DNA from: Gammaproteobacteria bacterium
GTDB taxonomy: Bacteria; Pseudomonadota; Gammaproteobacteria; Ga0077536
Length of the DNA stretch: 64,000 nucleotides
NCBI GenBank assembly: GCA_024234975.1
Contig: JACKNH010000005.1
Location: forward strand, 124,001 to 188,000
Reading direction: 5' to 3'
This document shows, one piece after another, positions 26,651-36,056 of this stretch. The stretch's first letter is position 1. The number at the start of each line of letters is the position of its first letter. The notes under the pieces are model-generated. The model was given only the letters and a program-made list of their open reading frames with translations. It ran no database searches and was not told the origin of the DNA. A program made the translations under genes and the position numbers.

Positions 26651-28417
26651 ATGACTGATTCGGACATGCCAGCCACGAACCCGCCACCTGCCGGAACTGG
26701 CACTGCGACCGTGGATTTCGCCGCGCATATCGAGGTGCTCAGTGCCATCATTGCGCGCCGAAGCGATGCCGTGGCCCGGATCGAGGCATTGTTGAACGTA
26801 CAGAAATCGCCCGGCCCCCGGCCGCTTGATATCAGCCAGCTTGCCCGCCAACTGCGTGAGTGCTTTTTCCCGCTGCCCGGTGTTGCCAGCGATGCCTACC
26901 GGATGCCGGATGCGTTGGAGCAGGTCCACATCGGCAACGGGTTCAGGCCAAGACCCGCACCGGGTAATGTACTGACCGATCCGGCACAGATGATGGAGCG
27001 CGCGTTCCACCTCTGGCGGCAGACGAATTGGCCCGGACAAAAGGGCCGCGTCCGTTACGCGAATACTGTATTCAATTTGTATGTACTCAAATGGCTTGCG
27101 TTTTTAAGCATGCGCGTTCTCGATGTGGCAGCGGGCGATGCCGTGGATCGCCTGGCAGACATGCAGCACGTGCTCGATGCGTTATGGGAGAGCACGCCGC
27201 AGGGTCATCCAACACTTTTAAGGGATGCGCGCTGGTTGATCCCCATCGCGATGAGTCCCGTCACCGATGAATTGCACGGTTATTTTGATGTCGCGGCGAG
27301 CTTGTCGCAGTCATTGCCATTCACAGAGCAATTGGCCATCCAGCAGGCCGCAGTCGTGCTGGGCGGCGGGCATTTACGCACGCAGCTTTATCACCTGGCG
27401 CGGCAGAAGCACATTCCGCTGGATGACCTCGAACTGATATTGAGTACGCGCCGTTCCAATGCGTTGGATGTGGCAATGCTGACGCAAGGCCTGGTGACGT
27501 TGTTGCAGGCCTACGAAGCGGCGGTCGCCGTGAATGACTCGGCGATACGATCAGCGTTGGCGTCAGCGATCTTCCAGGGCATCTCCCCTGATCCGGAACT
27601 GTTCGTGAATCGCATCGATCTGTTGGCGCCGTACACGATGATCGAACACCAGTTCGTGGCGGTGAACGACGATGGTCAGGCGGTGGTGACGGCATCAGGC
27701 ATACGTCACCAGCAGCTACTTGATCGATATCGGCGCCTGATGGGCAGCCTCGCACCTGCGCTTTACCAGGATCTCGGCCAGTTCAAACCGGAGGAGGGGC
27801 GATATTCACCGTACGGCGTTTTGTTCGGCTTCTCCTACAACCTGCTCGACCTGATGGCACTGAAGACGCTGCAACATGAAGCGCCCATTCAGTTCAGTCT
27901 GGAAGACGCGTTCATCTCAGGCGGAGCCGACAAGGTCGGCTGGGTGAATGGCTGGCGGAAGCTGCCGCATATCAAAGCGGAAGTATCGAAGCTGTTTGAA
28001 TATCCACACGCGTTCGCGTTGCAGATCCATCAGCGGATCGAGCACGCCCTGCGAATCGGCGCCGATGGCGACGCAAACATGTCTGCTGACGCCGGTCGAC
28101 TGCTCGTCGCAACCGCTGATTACGAAGCCGCATGGGCTGTCGAACTTCCCGCACGTTACATGCAATCGTCAGATCAGCAGCGGGTTGCCACCGGTCTTGC
28201 GGTGGCGGTCGATGAAAAGGATCTGCTGGCCTGTCGGCTGGAAGGCGAATACCTGGTCAGCTACCAGACCGGTAACGGTTGGGCGGCAGTGTCGAAAGAC
28301 CTGCTGACGGAAGAACTCGGTGCTGGACGCAATATCGTGGTGCGCGATCTGCCGGCCGGCGCGACTGAAGTACTGCGAGTGATGGCCGGGGGCCTGGTGA
28401 GTGTGGTCGGCGAGTGA
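26651..28417 (+). CDS. Large hypothetical protein, 588 aa
   Basis: I do not recognise the family. There is no signal peptide or transmembrane helix, so it is probably cytoplasmic. The composition is normal and mainly helical by eye (long amphipathic runs such as LAIQQAAVVLGGGHLRTQLYHLAR). A charged segment (LYQDLGQFKPEEGRYSPYGVLFGFSYNLLDLMALK) at about 375-410 and the C-terminal beta-rich 100 residues look like separate domains. It follows the O-methyltransferase by 39 bases on the same strand and may be cotranscribed. ATGs at 26651 and 26666 are both possible starts. Confidence 0.75.
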   Translation: MTDSDMPATNPPPAGTGTATVDFAAHIEVLSAIIARRSDAVARIEALLNVQKSPGPRPLDISQLARQLRECFFPLPGVASDAYRMPDALEQVHIGNGFRPRPAPGNVLTDPAQMMERAFHLWRQTNWPGQKGRVRYANTVFNLYVLKWLAFLSMRVLDVAAGDAVDRLADMQHVLDALWESTPQGHPTLLRDARWLIPIAMSPVTDELHGYFDVAASLSQSLPFTEQLAIQQAAVVLGGGHLRTQLYHLARQKHIPLDDLELILSTRRSNALDVAMLTQGLVTLLQAYEAAVAVNDSAIRSALASAIFQGISPDPELFVNRIDLLAPYTMIEHQFVAVNDDGQAVVTASGIRHQQLLDRYRRLMGSLAPALYQDLGQFKPEEGRYSPYGVLFGFSYNLLDLMALKTLQHEAPIQFSLEDAFISGGADKVGWVNGWRKLPHIKAEVSKLFEYPHAFALQIHQRIEHALRIGADGDANMSADAGRLLVATADYEAAWAVELPARYMQSSDQQRVATGLAVAVDEKDLLACRLEGEYLVSYQTGNGWAAVSKDLLTEELGAGRNIVVRDLPAGATEVLRVMAGGLVSVVGE

Positions 28418-28493
28418 TTCAACCGCTGCCTGGAATCGAGGTCACCGCGCCGCTAACACGCCAGCGCGGTAACTCGATAATCGACTGATCGCT

Positions 28494-29834
28494 TCAGCGG
28501 GCGTTGCCGGACGCTGCTTTTGGTTTGCCGGCTGGACGCCGCCGACGATGATCTGAACGGGCTCCGCTCGGCGCTGCGCCGTTCCGGTTGTTCTGCGGTT
28601 TGCCATGACGCGGCTTGCCGTTGCGCGCATCGCGCGGTGCGTGTTGCGCGGGTTTACGCGGGCTTTGGGCCGGTTTTGGCGCCGGCGCCAGCACCTTCGG
28701 TTCAAACATCGGCACCGGTACGGTCGGAATTTCCTTCTTCAATACGCGTTGGATATCGGCCAGCATTTTCTGCTCGTCTGCGCATACCAGTGAGATGGCA
28801 TCGCCAGCTTCACCCGCGCGCCCCGTGCGGCCGATGCGATGCACGTAGTCTTCCGGCACATTGGGCAATTCGAAATTCACCACGTGCGGCAGGCGGTCGA
28901 TATCCAGGCCACGCGCCGCGATATCCGTGGCCACCAGCACGCGCAATTCACCGGACTTGAAACCGGCCAGGGCCTTGGTGCGCGCGCTCTGGCTCTTGTT
29001 GCCATGAATGGCCGCGGCTTCGATACCGGCGCGGTTCAGATGTTCGGCGAGGTGGTTGGCGCCGTGCTTGGTGCGGGTGAATACCAGCACCTGGAACCAC
29101 TGACCTTCGTCGATCAGATGAATCAGCAGGTCGCGCTTTTGTTCCTTTTTTACGCGATACACATGTTGTGTCACGGTCTCGGCGGCGGTGTTACGTCGCG
29201 CCACTTCAATCAACGCGGGGTTGCGCAGCAGCCCGTCCGCGAGACGCTTGATCTCGTTCGAATACGTCGCGGAGAACAACAGGTTCTGGCGCTGCTTCGG
29301 CAGCAACGCGAGCACTTTGCGGATGTCGTGAATGAAGCCCATGTCCAGCATGCGATCGGCTTCATCCAGCACCAGGATTTCGACAGCGGATAAATCCACC
29401 GTGCGCTGTCCCGCATGGTCGAGCAGCCGGCCCGGCGTGGCGACCAGAATATCGACACCCCGCCGCAGCATGTCCTTCTGCGGGTTGATATTGACGCCAC
29501 CGAAGATTACCGCGGACTTGAGCGGCAGATGGGCGCCGTAGGTGGTGACACTCTCGCCGACCTGCGCCGCGAGTTCACGCGTCGGCGTCAGCACCAGTGC
29601 GCGTGGCGCTTTCGCGTTGCGGCCTTCCGGTCGCTTGCGCTGACTCAGCAATTGCAGCATCGGCAATGTGAAGGCGGCAGTCTTGCCGGTGCCGGTCTGG
29701 GCGCCGGCCAGCACGTCGCGGCCTTCGAGAACCACTGGAATACCCTGTGCCTGGATCGGCGTCGGGCGAGTGTAACCTTGCGCCGCAACGGCGCGTTGAA
29801 GATCGGCCAGCAGGCCGAGATCACTGAATGACAT
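28494..29834 (-). CDS. rhlE: DEAD-box ATP-dependent RNA helicase, RhlE type
   Basis: 446 residues beginning MSFSDLGLL. All helicase motifs are present: Q motif GYTRPTPIQAQ, Walker A AGAQTGTGKT, PTRELAAQ, DEAD in VLDEADRML, SAT in FSATYS, RGLDIDRLPHV and HRIGRTGRAG. The C-terminal 80 residues are basic, low-complexity Ala/Pro/Arg/Gly/Asn tail that would bind RNA nonspecifically, as in RhlE proteins. The ATG at 29834 is chosen over an upstream ATG at 29864 because it starts the family's conserved FxDLGL block. Role: RNA unwinding in ribosome assembly, cold growth or decay. Confidence 0.93.
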   Translation of the reverse strand: MSFSDLGLLADLQRAVAAQGYTRPTPIQAQGIPVVLEGRDVLAGAQTGTGKTAAFTLPMLQLLSQRKRPEGRNAKAPRALVLTPTRELAAQVGESVTTYGAHLPLKSAVIFGGVNINPQKDMLRRGVDILVATPGRLLDHAGQRTVDLSAVEILVLDEADRMLDMGFIHDIRKVLALLPKQRQNLLFSATYSNEIKRLADGLLRNPALIEVARRNTAAETVTQHVYRVKKEQKRDLLIHLIDEGQWFQVLVFTRTKHGANHLAEHLNRAGIEAAAIHGNKSQSARTKALAGFKSGELRVLVATDIAARGLDIDRLPHVVNFELPNVPEDYVHRIGRTGRAGEAGDAISLVCADEQKMLADIQRVLKKEIPTVPVPMFEPKVLAPAPKPAQSPRKPAQHAPRDARNGKPRHGKPQNNRNGAAPSGARSDHRRRRPAGKPKAASGNAR

Positions 29835-30128
29835 ATTGGCTCCATGTCCAGCCTCACCGTGCAATCACGGTACCGGTCAGAGGCGGAGCTTAAAAACTTC
29901 GGGAAGGTCTTTCGGGGAGGGAGACTATCGCGAGCAAAGGGCACCGACCGGAGGGTGCGAGCGGCCGACAGGATACAGTGATCGTGCGGAAATACAAATG
30001 TTTCCTGAATCCGGGCGCCGGATAGCCTGCGCCACCCGTGCCCCGGCAAATCATCTGGACTCCATGACCCACGGTTGTATCGTATGCACAGGCTGCTGAT
30101 TTGCGCCTGTCACGCGGAGGAAACCGAT

Positions 30129-30887
30129 ATGAATGGGAGCATTGAGTGCATCGTTGATGAAAACGATTGTGGCGACCTCTCCCGGCGCCAATTCCTGGGT
30201 CAGACCATCGGCGGTGTTACCGCTGCGGTCGCGGTGGCCGGCGCTGGCGTACGGGTGGCATCTGCTGCCGGGAATGCGCAGCGTATGCCGAGTTTTGCAA
30301 CGGACCATGCCCCGCAACCATTGCCGTTCGATGCATCATCTCTGCGCGGCCTGTCTCAACGCATCATCGAATCGCACTGGGCGAACAATTACGGTGGCTC
30401 GGTGAAGGCCCTCAATGAGATCAACCGCCGACTTTCCCAGGCATTGGCCGAGCCGGACCTGCCGGCCTACGTCTATAACGATCTCAAGCGCGAACACCTC
30501 ATGCGCACCGGCTCGGTGGTTTTGCACGAACTGTATTTCGGTAACCTGGGTGGCAGCGGTAAGGCGGGTAGTGACATCAGCGCGGCGCTGGCGTCGGCCT
30601 TTGGTGATTTCAATCGCTGGGAGACCGAATTCCGGCGTATTGCCGCAGGCCTCGGGGGTGGTTCCGGCTGGGTCATGCTCGGGTTCAACCGGCAATTCGG
30701 CACGCTGGAAAATTACTGGATGGCGGATCACCTGCACTGCCCGGTCGCGACCGAGCCGCTGCTGGTGCTGGACATGTACGAGCACTCCTATCACATGGAT
30801 TTCGGCGCGGCCGCGGCGCGCTATATTGATGCGTTCTTCGACAACATCAACTGGGAGGCGGTGTCTGCGCGGCTGGAAAGCCTCTGA
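30129..30887 (+). CDS. Fe/Mn-type superoxide dismutase with Tat signal
   Basis: 252 residues. Residues 1-48 form a twin-arginine signal (SRRQFLG at 18-24, then a hydrophobic Ala/Val/Gly stretch). The body is the Fe/Mn superoxide dismutase fold; the four metal ligands align at His83 (ESHWANNYGG), His133 (VLHELYFGN), Asp215 and His219 (DMYEHSYHMDF). Export by Tat implies metal loading in the cytoplasm before secretion. The ATG at 30129 has GGAGGAAA upstream. Conventional Fe/Mn enzymes are cytoplasmic and shorter, so this is a periplasmic or lipid-anchored variant. Metal preference is not readable. Confidence 0.85.
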   Translation: MNGSIECIVDENDCGDLSRRQFLGQTIGGVTAAVAVAGAGVRVASAAGNAQRMPSFATDHAPQPLPFDASSLRGLSQRIIESHWANNYGGSVKALNEINRRLSQALAEPDLPAYVYNDLKREHLMRTGSVVLHELYFGNLGGSGKAGSDISAALASAFGDFNRWETEFRRIAAGLGGGSGWVMLGFNRQFGTLENYWMADHLHCPVATEPLLVLDMYEHSYHMDFGAAAARYIDAFFDNINWEAVSARLESL

Positions 30888-31204
30888 TTTCCCGGTAATT
30901 CACCGCATGGCGACGGGCCGGCGCGGTGCCCGCGGGTCAAGCCGGTGAAGGAATGAAACAAGGTGGTTCCCGGCGCGCAATTCGAACTCTCTTGAACTTA
31001 TACTCGGTCGCTAGGCCAGCAGCGCCATCCGCCAGGCGATCCGGGTTCAGGCCATGCCGCGGGGGCGCTGACTGCTGAAAACAAAAACTGTCGGCGGCAG
31101 CTCGAGGGGCGGCGTTCTACCCTGTCCGCTGCACGCTGATGCTCAACATTGTGATGGCGCACCTCGCGTGCAACGTCGCAGGTTCTCGGGAGGCGCGTGC
31201 GCGC
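30888..31204. other. Intergenic stretch without a gene
   Basis: 317 bases between the dismutase and the FG-GAP gene. No frame is protein-like. A TATACT hexamer at 30999-31004 could be the -10 of a promoter for the FG-GAP gene, but no good -35 precedes it. No terminator was found. Confidence 0.4.
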
Positions 31205-33820
31205 ATGTCAGGTTCCAATCGGGTTTCACCTTTATCCCTTGCGTTTGTCTTTGCGGTCAGCACCGGGCTGAGTTTCTCCGCAATCTCCTAGCCCATCGAC
31301 TTCAGCGCCAAGCTTCCCATCGGCAGTGTCGCCTTGCCGGAGGAACTTGCCGTCGCGGACATCGACGGCGATGGCAGACTGGATGTGCTCGCTGCCTCCA
31401 ACGGGTTTCAGCAGATTGCCTGGTGGCGCAACAGCGGCAGCTTCGGCGCGGACTGGAGCAAGACGATTATCGGGTCGAACTTCGCCAACGCCTACGCGAT
31501 TGCGGTGGCCGACTTCGATGGTGATGGTGACGCCGATGTCGTCGGCACCGCACGCACGGACGACGACGTTTCATGGTTCGAAAACACCGGCAATGGCGCG
31601 ACCTGGACCGAGCATCCCATCGATACCGATTTCAACGGTGGCGTTGATGTGCTGGCGGTGGACATGGATCGCGATGGCGACATCGATGTTGTCAGCGCCG
31701 CCTTCGATGGCAGCGCCATCTCGTGGTGGGAGAATGACGGCGCCGGTGGAACCTGGACGGAGCATGTCATCGAGGACTTCTGGTTATCACCTTCCGATGT
31801 CATCGCCATCGACCTCGATCGAGACGGTGACCTGGATATTGTCGCAGCGTCACCCAACGGCAATGCAATTGCCTGGTGGCAGAACACCAATGGCGATGGC
31901 AGCACCTGGGGCGCTCCGGTGAATATCGCCACGGATTTCGCCGGCGCCCAGTCGCTGGTTGCTGTGGATATCGATGGCGACGGTGATATTGATTTGGCCG
32001 CCCAGAATTACAATGGCGTGGCCTGGTGGGAGAACACCGAGGGAGATGGCAGCGCCTGGTCGTTCTATCCCGTGGATCAGGAATTCCCCAATGGCACGTC
32101 GCTGCACGCGCGCGATCTCGATGGCGACGGCGACGCTGATTAGTTGGGTTCGTCGTCGAACCTCGATACCTACGTCTGGTGGGAGAACACTGCTGCCGAT
32201 GGCTCCGCCTGGACCGTGCGCGACATTGATAGCGATTCAGGGATTCCGGTTTTCATCGTCACCGGTGACATCGATGGTGATGGCGATGAGGACGTCATTG
32301 CTGCAGACAAGTTTGATGGACCGATCTATTGGTGGGAGAACCGGCTGGCGTTGACGCCGGCAACCTTCGCTACGCGCAAGATAATCGAACAGAGCCTGAC
32401 GCAACCGCGGTCCGTGATAACGGCAGATCTCGGCCACGATGGTGACATCGACGTCCTTATCACGATACTCGACCAGGATGGGGTGCTGTGGTCCACCAAC
32501 CAGGGTGACGGTAACGTATGGGACCAGTCGATACTCAGTGTTGCATTCGATGGTGCGCTTGACGCGCAGGCCGCAGATATCGATGGGGATGGTGACCTCG
32601 ACGTCGTCGGCGCCGCTTACAACTCAGGCAAGGTCAGCTGGTTTGAAGACTTCGTCGGCACCGGCTGTGCTAACTGCTGGCAACCTGAAGCCTCGATCGG
32701 CACCGGCATCAGCGGCGCACGCTCGGTGGTGCTGGGCGATGTTGATCGTGATGGCGATATCGATGTGATTGCCGGCTCCGTACTGGACGGCAAAATCCTC
32801 TGGTATGAAAACACCGCGGGCGATGGCAGCAGCTGGATCTCGCATACAGTGCACGCGGGTTCGCTCGACGAGATCTTCTGGGTGGACGCGGCGGATTTCG
32901 ATGGCGACGGTGATCTCGACATTGTCGCGGCCTTTGGTCAAGGCCGTGATCCCAACACGATCGATAATGAAGCACGCTGGTATGAGAACACCGCCGGTGA
33001 CGGCTCTGCCTGGACCGAGCGTAACGTGGCGGATAACTCCGCGCCGGTGTTCGCTGTCATGGCTGCCGACATGGATGGTGACGGTGATGCCGACGTGTTG
33101 GGCTCGGTGAGTAACAATGGCGATATCCTCTGGTGGGAAAACGCGTTGGGAACCGGCTTGTTCTGGGTGCCGCATACGGTGGAAAGCGATTTCGATACCG
33201 TGCGCGGGATCTACGCCGCCGATATGGATCGCGATGGTGATCTTGACGTGGTGGCCGCCGGGCAGGGTACCTCCAACACCGTGGCCTGGTGGGAGAACAC
33301 CAATCACAGTGGTACCGCGTGGTCAAAGCATGTGGTCGATAACGAAGTGGGCGGCGCGCGCTCGGTCTCCGTCGCGGATTTGAACAAGGATGGTGCACCG
33401 GATATCGTCGCGACCGCCGGCAATGATGGCATGGTGTTGTGGTGGGAGAATCTGCAGGATATCGACCCGGACACCGACAACGACGGCACGCCGGACAGTA
33501 TCGATACCGACGATGACAATGACGGTCTCAGCGATACCGCGGAGACCAATACCTACATGACCTATCCGCTGGATGCCGACAGCGACGATGATGGCCTCAC
33601 CGATGGCGCCGAGGTCAACACGCACCATACTGACCCTCTGGCCACGGATTCAGATCTCGATGGCTTGACCGACAGCGATGAAGTCGCGCGCGGCAGCAAT
33701 CCCAACAGTCGCGATTCGGATGGTGACGGTGTTCTGGACGGGGATGAAGTCGCGCAAGGCCGCAGCCCGACTTTCGATGAGAGCCTCATCATGATCATCC
33801 TCGATTCGGCCCTGGACTAA
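31205..33820 (+). pseudogene. Large secreted FG-GAP/VCBS and TSP3-repeat protein interrupted by two in-frame TAG codons
   Basis: One reading frame runs from the ATG at 31205 to the TAA at 33818-33820 (872 codons) apart from TAG at 31289-31291 and TAG at 32141-32143. It starts with a signal-peptide-like segment (LSLAFVFAVSTGLSFSAIS), then more than a dozen FG-GAP-like units with calcium-binding DxDGDGDxD loops and WWENT blades, which should form beta-propellers, then thrombospondin type 3 repeats (DSDDDGLTDGAE) near the C-terminus. One-base changes explain both stops (CAG or TCG, and TTG). There are no frameshifts. It may be a recently inactivated gene, a sequencing artefact, or readthrough; TAG is a normal terminator elsewhere here. 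Confidence 0.75.
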
Positions 33821-33858
33821 CGGCAGGGCGCTCATCCGCTTTCGCCGGAAACAAAGGT

Positions 33859-33886
33859 GCCGGGGTTGCCAGGTGGCGACCCCGGC
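33859..33886. terminator. Hairpin between convergent genes
   Basis: GCCGGGGT pairs with ACCCCGGC and an inner GCC/GGC extends the stem around an AGGT loop. It lies between the FG-GAP stop (33820) and the tautomerase stop (33896). No T tract follows, so it is a terminator-like or mRNA-end structure. Confidence 0.5.
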
Positions 33887-33895
33887 CAGCCAGCC

Positions 33896-34120
33896 TCAGG
33901 CCGCTTTGCCCTTTGCCAGTGCATGGACATCGGCCGCCGCCAGGCGCTTACCACCGATAGCCCAATCCCCGCCTTCGAACTCGCTGATCCGGACCCAGGT
34001 GACCGGGCGCATGGCTTCACCTTCGACCGCGATCATGGCTTCGGTGACTTTCTCAATCAGCGCCTCTTTCTGCGCCGGGGTGAATACGTTCTTGATGACA
34101 TCGATAGTGACGAGTGGCAT
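33896..34120 (-). CDS. 4-oxalocrotonate tautomerase-family protein
   Basis: 74 residues beginning MPLVTIDVIKNVFTPAQKEAL; after Met removal Pro becomes the N-terminal catalytic base of the tautomerase superfamily. Ser/Arg partners follow in the VTWVRISEF block. Start at 34120 (ribosome binding site AGGAGA) is chosen because the catalytic Pro must be residue 2; six extra upstream codons would bury it. Members isomerise 2-hydroxymuconate or act on other unsaturated acids. It is divergent from the winged-helix/TPR regulator, and a role in aromatic catabolism is possible but not shown here. Confidence 0.85.
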   Translation of the reverse strand: MPLVTIDVIKNVFTPAQKEALIEKVTEAMIAVEGEAMRPVTWVRISEFEGGDWAIGGKRLAAADVHALAKGKAA

Positions 34121-34260
34121 GTTGCTCTCCTTGTTCAAGTTTAAGATTTGCCTGGTTTCGTTGCAGATTTCGCTCTGCCCGACCTTCCGGCGCGGTAGGT
34201 TTGATGCGCCGTCCGTGGAGTGAATTCTGGGTCAGGCGCGCCCCCCAAGCTTGAATGTTC

Positions 34261-34293
34261 CGTGGAGGTTTCGTGGAGATAACGTGGAGGTTT
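34261..34293 (+). promoter_or_regulatory. Three CGTGGAG units at 11-bp spacing (candidate operator)
   Basis: CGTGGAG starts at 34261, 34272 and 34283, each followed by a 4-base spacer (GTTT, ATAA, GTTT), so the units repeat exactly every 11 bp, about one helical turn. A fourth copy at 34215 is out of phase. The site lies 38-70 bases upstream of the regulator start. The 7+4 layout is that of PhoB/OmpR-type winged-helix sites, and the downstream gene encodes exactly that type of domain, so autoregulation is likely. A TTTTAT hexamer at 34315 could be the -10. Confidence 0.65.
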
Positions 34294-34330
34294 CTGGGCG
34301 GCCGTCGCGGTGTGTTTTATGCTGGCGACC

Positions 34331-35905
34331 ATGATTTACCGCTTTGACACCTTCGAGCTCGACCTCGAGAAGGCCGAATTGCGCGCCGCCGGGGAGCCGC
34401 GCGCGGTGGAACCCCAGGTGTTTGCGCTGCTGGCATTCCTCATCGAGCGCCGCGATCGCCTGGTCTCGCTCGACGAAATCCTGGAAAACCTTTGGGACCG
34501 ACGTGTCGTCAGTGATTCCGCCCTGAGCAGCCGCATCAAGTCGGCCCGCAAGGCTCTGGATGATGACGGCCAGGCACAGCGCTACATCAAGACCGTTCAC
34601 CGCCAGGGGCTGCGATTCATGGGCGAGGTGCATGTCACCCAACCGGAGCCCGCGCTTATCTCGGTGGTGGCGACCGCGGCGGAGCAGCCGCCGGCAGCAT
34701 CCACACCAATAGCGGAACCTGCGCGGCCCTCCATCGCCGTGCTGCCGTTTGCCATTATCGGCGACGCCGGCCCCTTCGCCGCCATCGCCGAAGGACTGCC
34801 GCATGAACTGATCATCGAGCTGGCGAGGCTGCGCTGGTTGTTCGTCATCGCGCGCGGTTCCTCGTTCCGTCTGCGTAATCAGGAGATCGACGCCGTCGAT
34901 GCCGGCCGCCTGCTCGGCGTGCGTTACTGTCTGACCGGGACCGTGGAGATCACCGGCAAGCAACTCGCCGTCACCACCGAACTGGTCGACGCGCGTAATC
35001 ACCATGTGGTGTGGGCCGAGCGTTACACCGGCTTCGTGGATGAGCTGCATTCCGTGCGCGATGAAATCCGCTCAAAGATTCTGGCCTCGCTGGAAATCCA
35101 GATACCCATGCACGAAGCCAGCGGCGCACGGCTGCGCGATGCCGCCAGTCTTGACTCATGGTCGGCCTATCATCTCGGCCTGCAGCATCTGTATCGTTTC
35201 AATCGCAAGGACAACGCGGTGGCGGACACCCTGTTCCGCCGTGCGCTGGAACGGGACCCGGAGTTTGCCCGCGCCCACGCCGGTTTGTCTTTTGTACATT
35301 TCCAGACGGCGTTCATGCGCCAGACCGACGACATCGCTGGTGAAATTCAGCGCGCCCGCGCCTGTTCCCAACGCGGCATCGATATCGATCCGCTGGACCC
35401 GTTCGTTAACTTCACCATGGGCCGCAGCTTCTGGTTGGAAGGTGATCTTGATCGCGCCCTGGCCTGGCTGGATCGCTCAACTTCGTTAAGCCCCAACTAC
35501 GCGCAAGGCGTGTATGCACGGGCGTGGACCGAAATAATGGCTGGGCTGGGAGAAACTGCGCGCGAGCGCGTCGGTCTTGCGATGCGCCTCAGTCCGTTGG
35601 ATCCGCTTTACTACGCCATGCTCGGTGTCCGCGGCTTGTCTCATATGGTCGACGGCAACGATGCCGAAGCCGTGGAATGGTGCGAGCGTTCGGCACGCGC
35701 GCCCGGCGCCCACGTGCTGATATCAATGATCGCCGCCGCCGTGCATGCGATCGCAGGTGACACGCAGCGCGCCCAGGCGTGGGCGGAGGATGTCCGCAAC
35801 CGTAATCCGTTACTGACTCGCGAGGACTTCTTCCGCGCATTTCCGCTCCGGCCAGAGCCGATGCGTTCGCGCCTGGCAGCGGCGTTGGCGGGGTTGGGGT
35901 TCTGA
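34331..35905 (+). CDS. Winged-helix (Trans_reg_C) regulator with TolB-like and TPR C-terminus
   Basis: 524 residues from the ATG at 34331 (MIYRFDTFELD). Residues 1-95 form an OmpR/PhoB-type DNA-binding domain (ALLAFLIERRDRLVSLDEILENLW, SALSSRIKSARKALDDDG, IKTVHRQGLRF), followed by a TolB-like domain (SIAVLPFAIIG, LCTGTVEI-like LTGTVEITGKQLAVTTELVD) and TPR-like repeats to the end. No transmembrane segment separates them, so it is a cytoplasmic one-component regulator related to CadC/adenylate-cyclase-associated families. Ligand unknown. The 11-bp phased repeats immediately upstream are its likely target. Confidence 0.87.
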   Translation: MIYRFDTFELDLEKAELRAAGEPRAVEPQVFALLAFLIERRDRLVSLDEILENLWDRRVVSDSALSSRIKSARKALDDDGQAQRYIKTVHRQGLRFMGEVHVTQPEPALISVVATAAEQPPAASTPIAEPARPSIAVLPFAIIGDAGPFAAIAEGLPHELIIELARLRWLFVIARGSSFRLRNQEIDAVDAGRLLGVRYCLTGTVEITGKQLAVTTELVDARNHHVVWAERYTGFVDELHSVRDEIRSKILASLEIQIPMHEASGARLRDAASLDSWSAYHLGLQHLYRFNRKDNAVADTLFRRALERDPEFARAHAGLSFVHFQTAFMRQTDDIAGEIQRARACSQRGIDIDPLDPFVNFTMGRSFWLEGDLDRALAWLDRSTSLSPNYAQGVYARAWTEIMAGLGETARERVGLAMRLSPLDPLYYAMLGVRGLSHMVDGNDAEAVEWCERSARAPGAHVLISMIAAAVHAIAGDTQRAQAWAEDVRNRNPLLTREDFFRAFPLRPEPMRSRLAAALAGLGF

Positions 35906-36056
35906 AGAACGCTCTTGCGCACTTTTTGGAAATCGAAAACTACCGGTGGCACGACACGCCTTCTGTGACACGGGGCAACGAAAATCTGGGATGATTGAGC
36001 AAGAAAAAATTCTGTAAAACACAGAACCACACACCACACGGATATGGCGGAAAAGG

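Noticed and set aside
31289..32143. Organism-wide reassignment of TAG
   Set aside because: Intact genes in the window (5473-6633, 21061-21423, 48979-49233, 36057-38291) end in TAG at the expected family length, so TAG is a normal stop here.
31334..33820. Regular repeated DNA with near-identical units, CRISPR-like at first glance
   Set aside because: The periodicity comes from coding DxDGDGDxD calcium loops in one reading frame, with no spacer-repeat alternation and no cas genes.
33896..34120. Placing the tautomerase in the hpaH-hpaI pathway
   Set aside because: It lies 18 kb away and is divergent from an unrelated regulator; the family has many substrates.
36010..36026. TTCTGT/ACAGAA hairpin followed by a T run on the minus strand
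   Set aside because: The stem is only six AT-rich pairs and no minus-strand gene ends near it.
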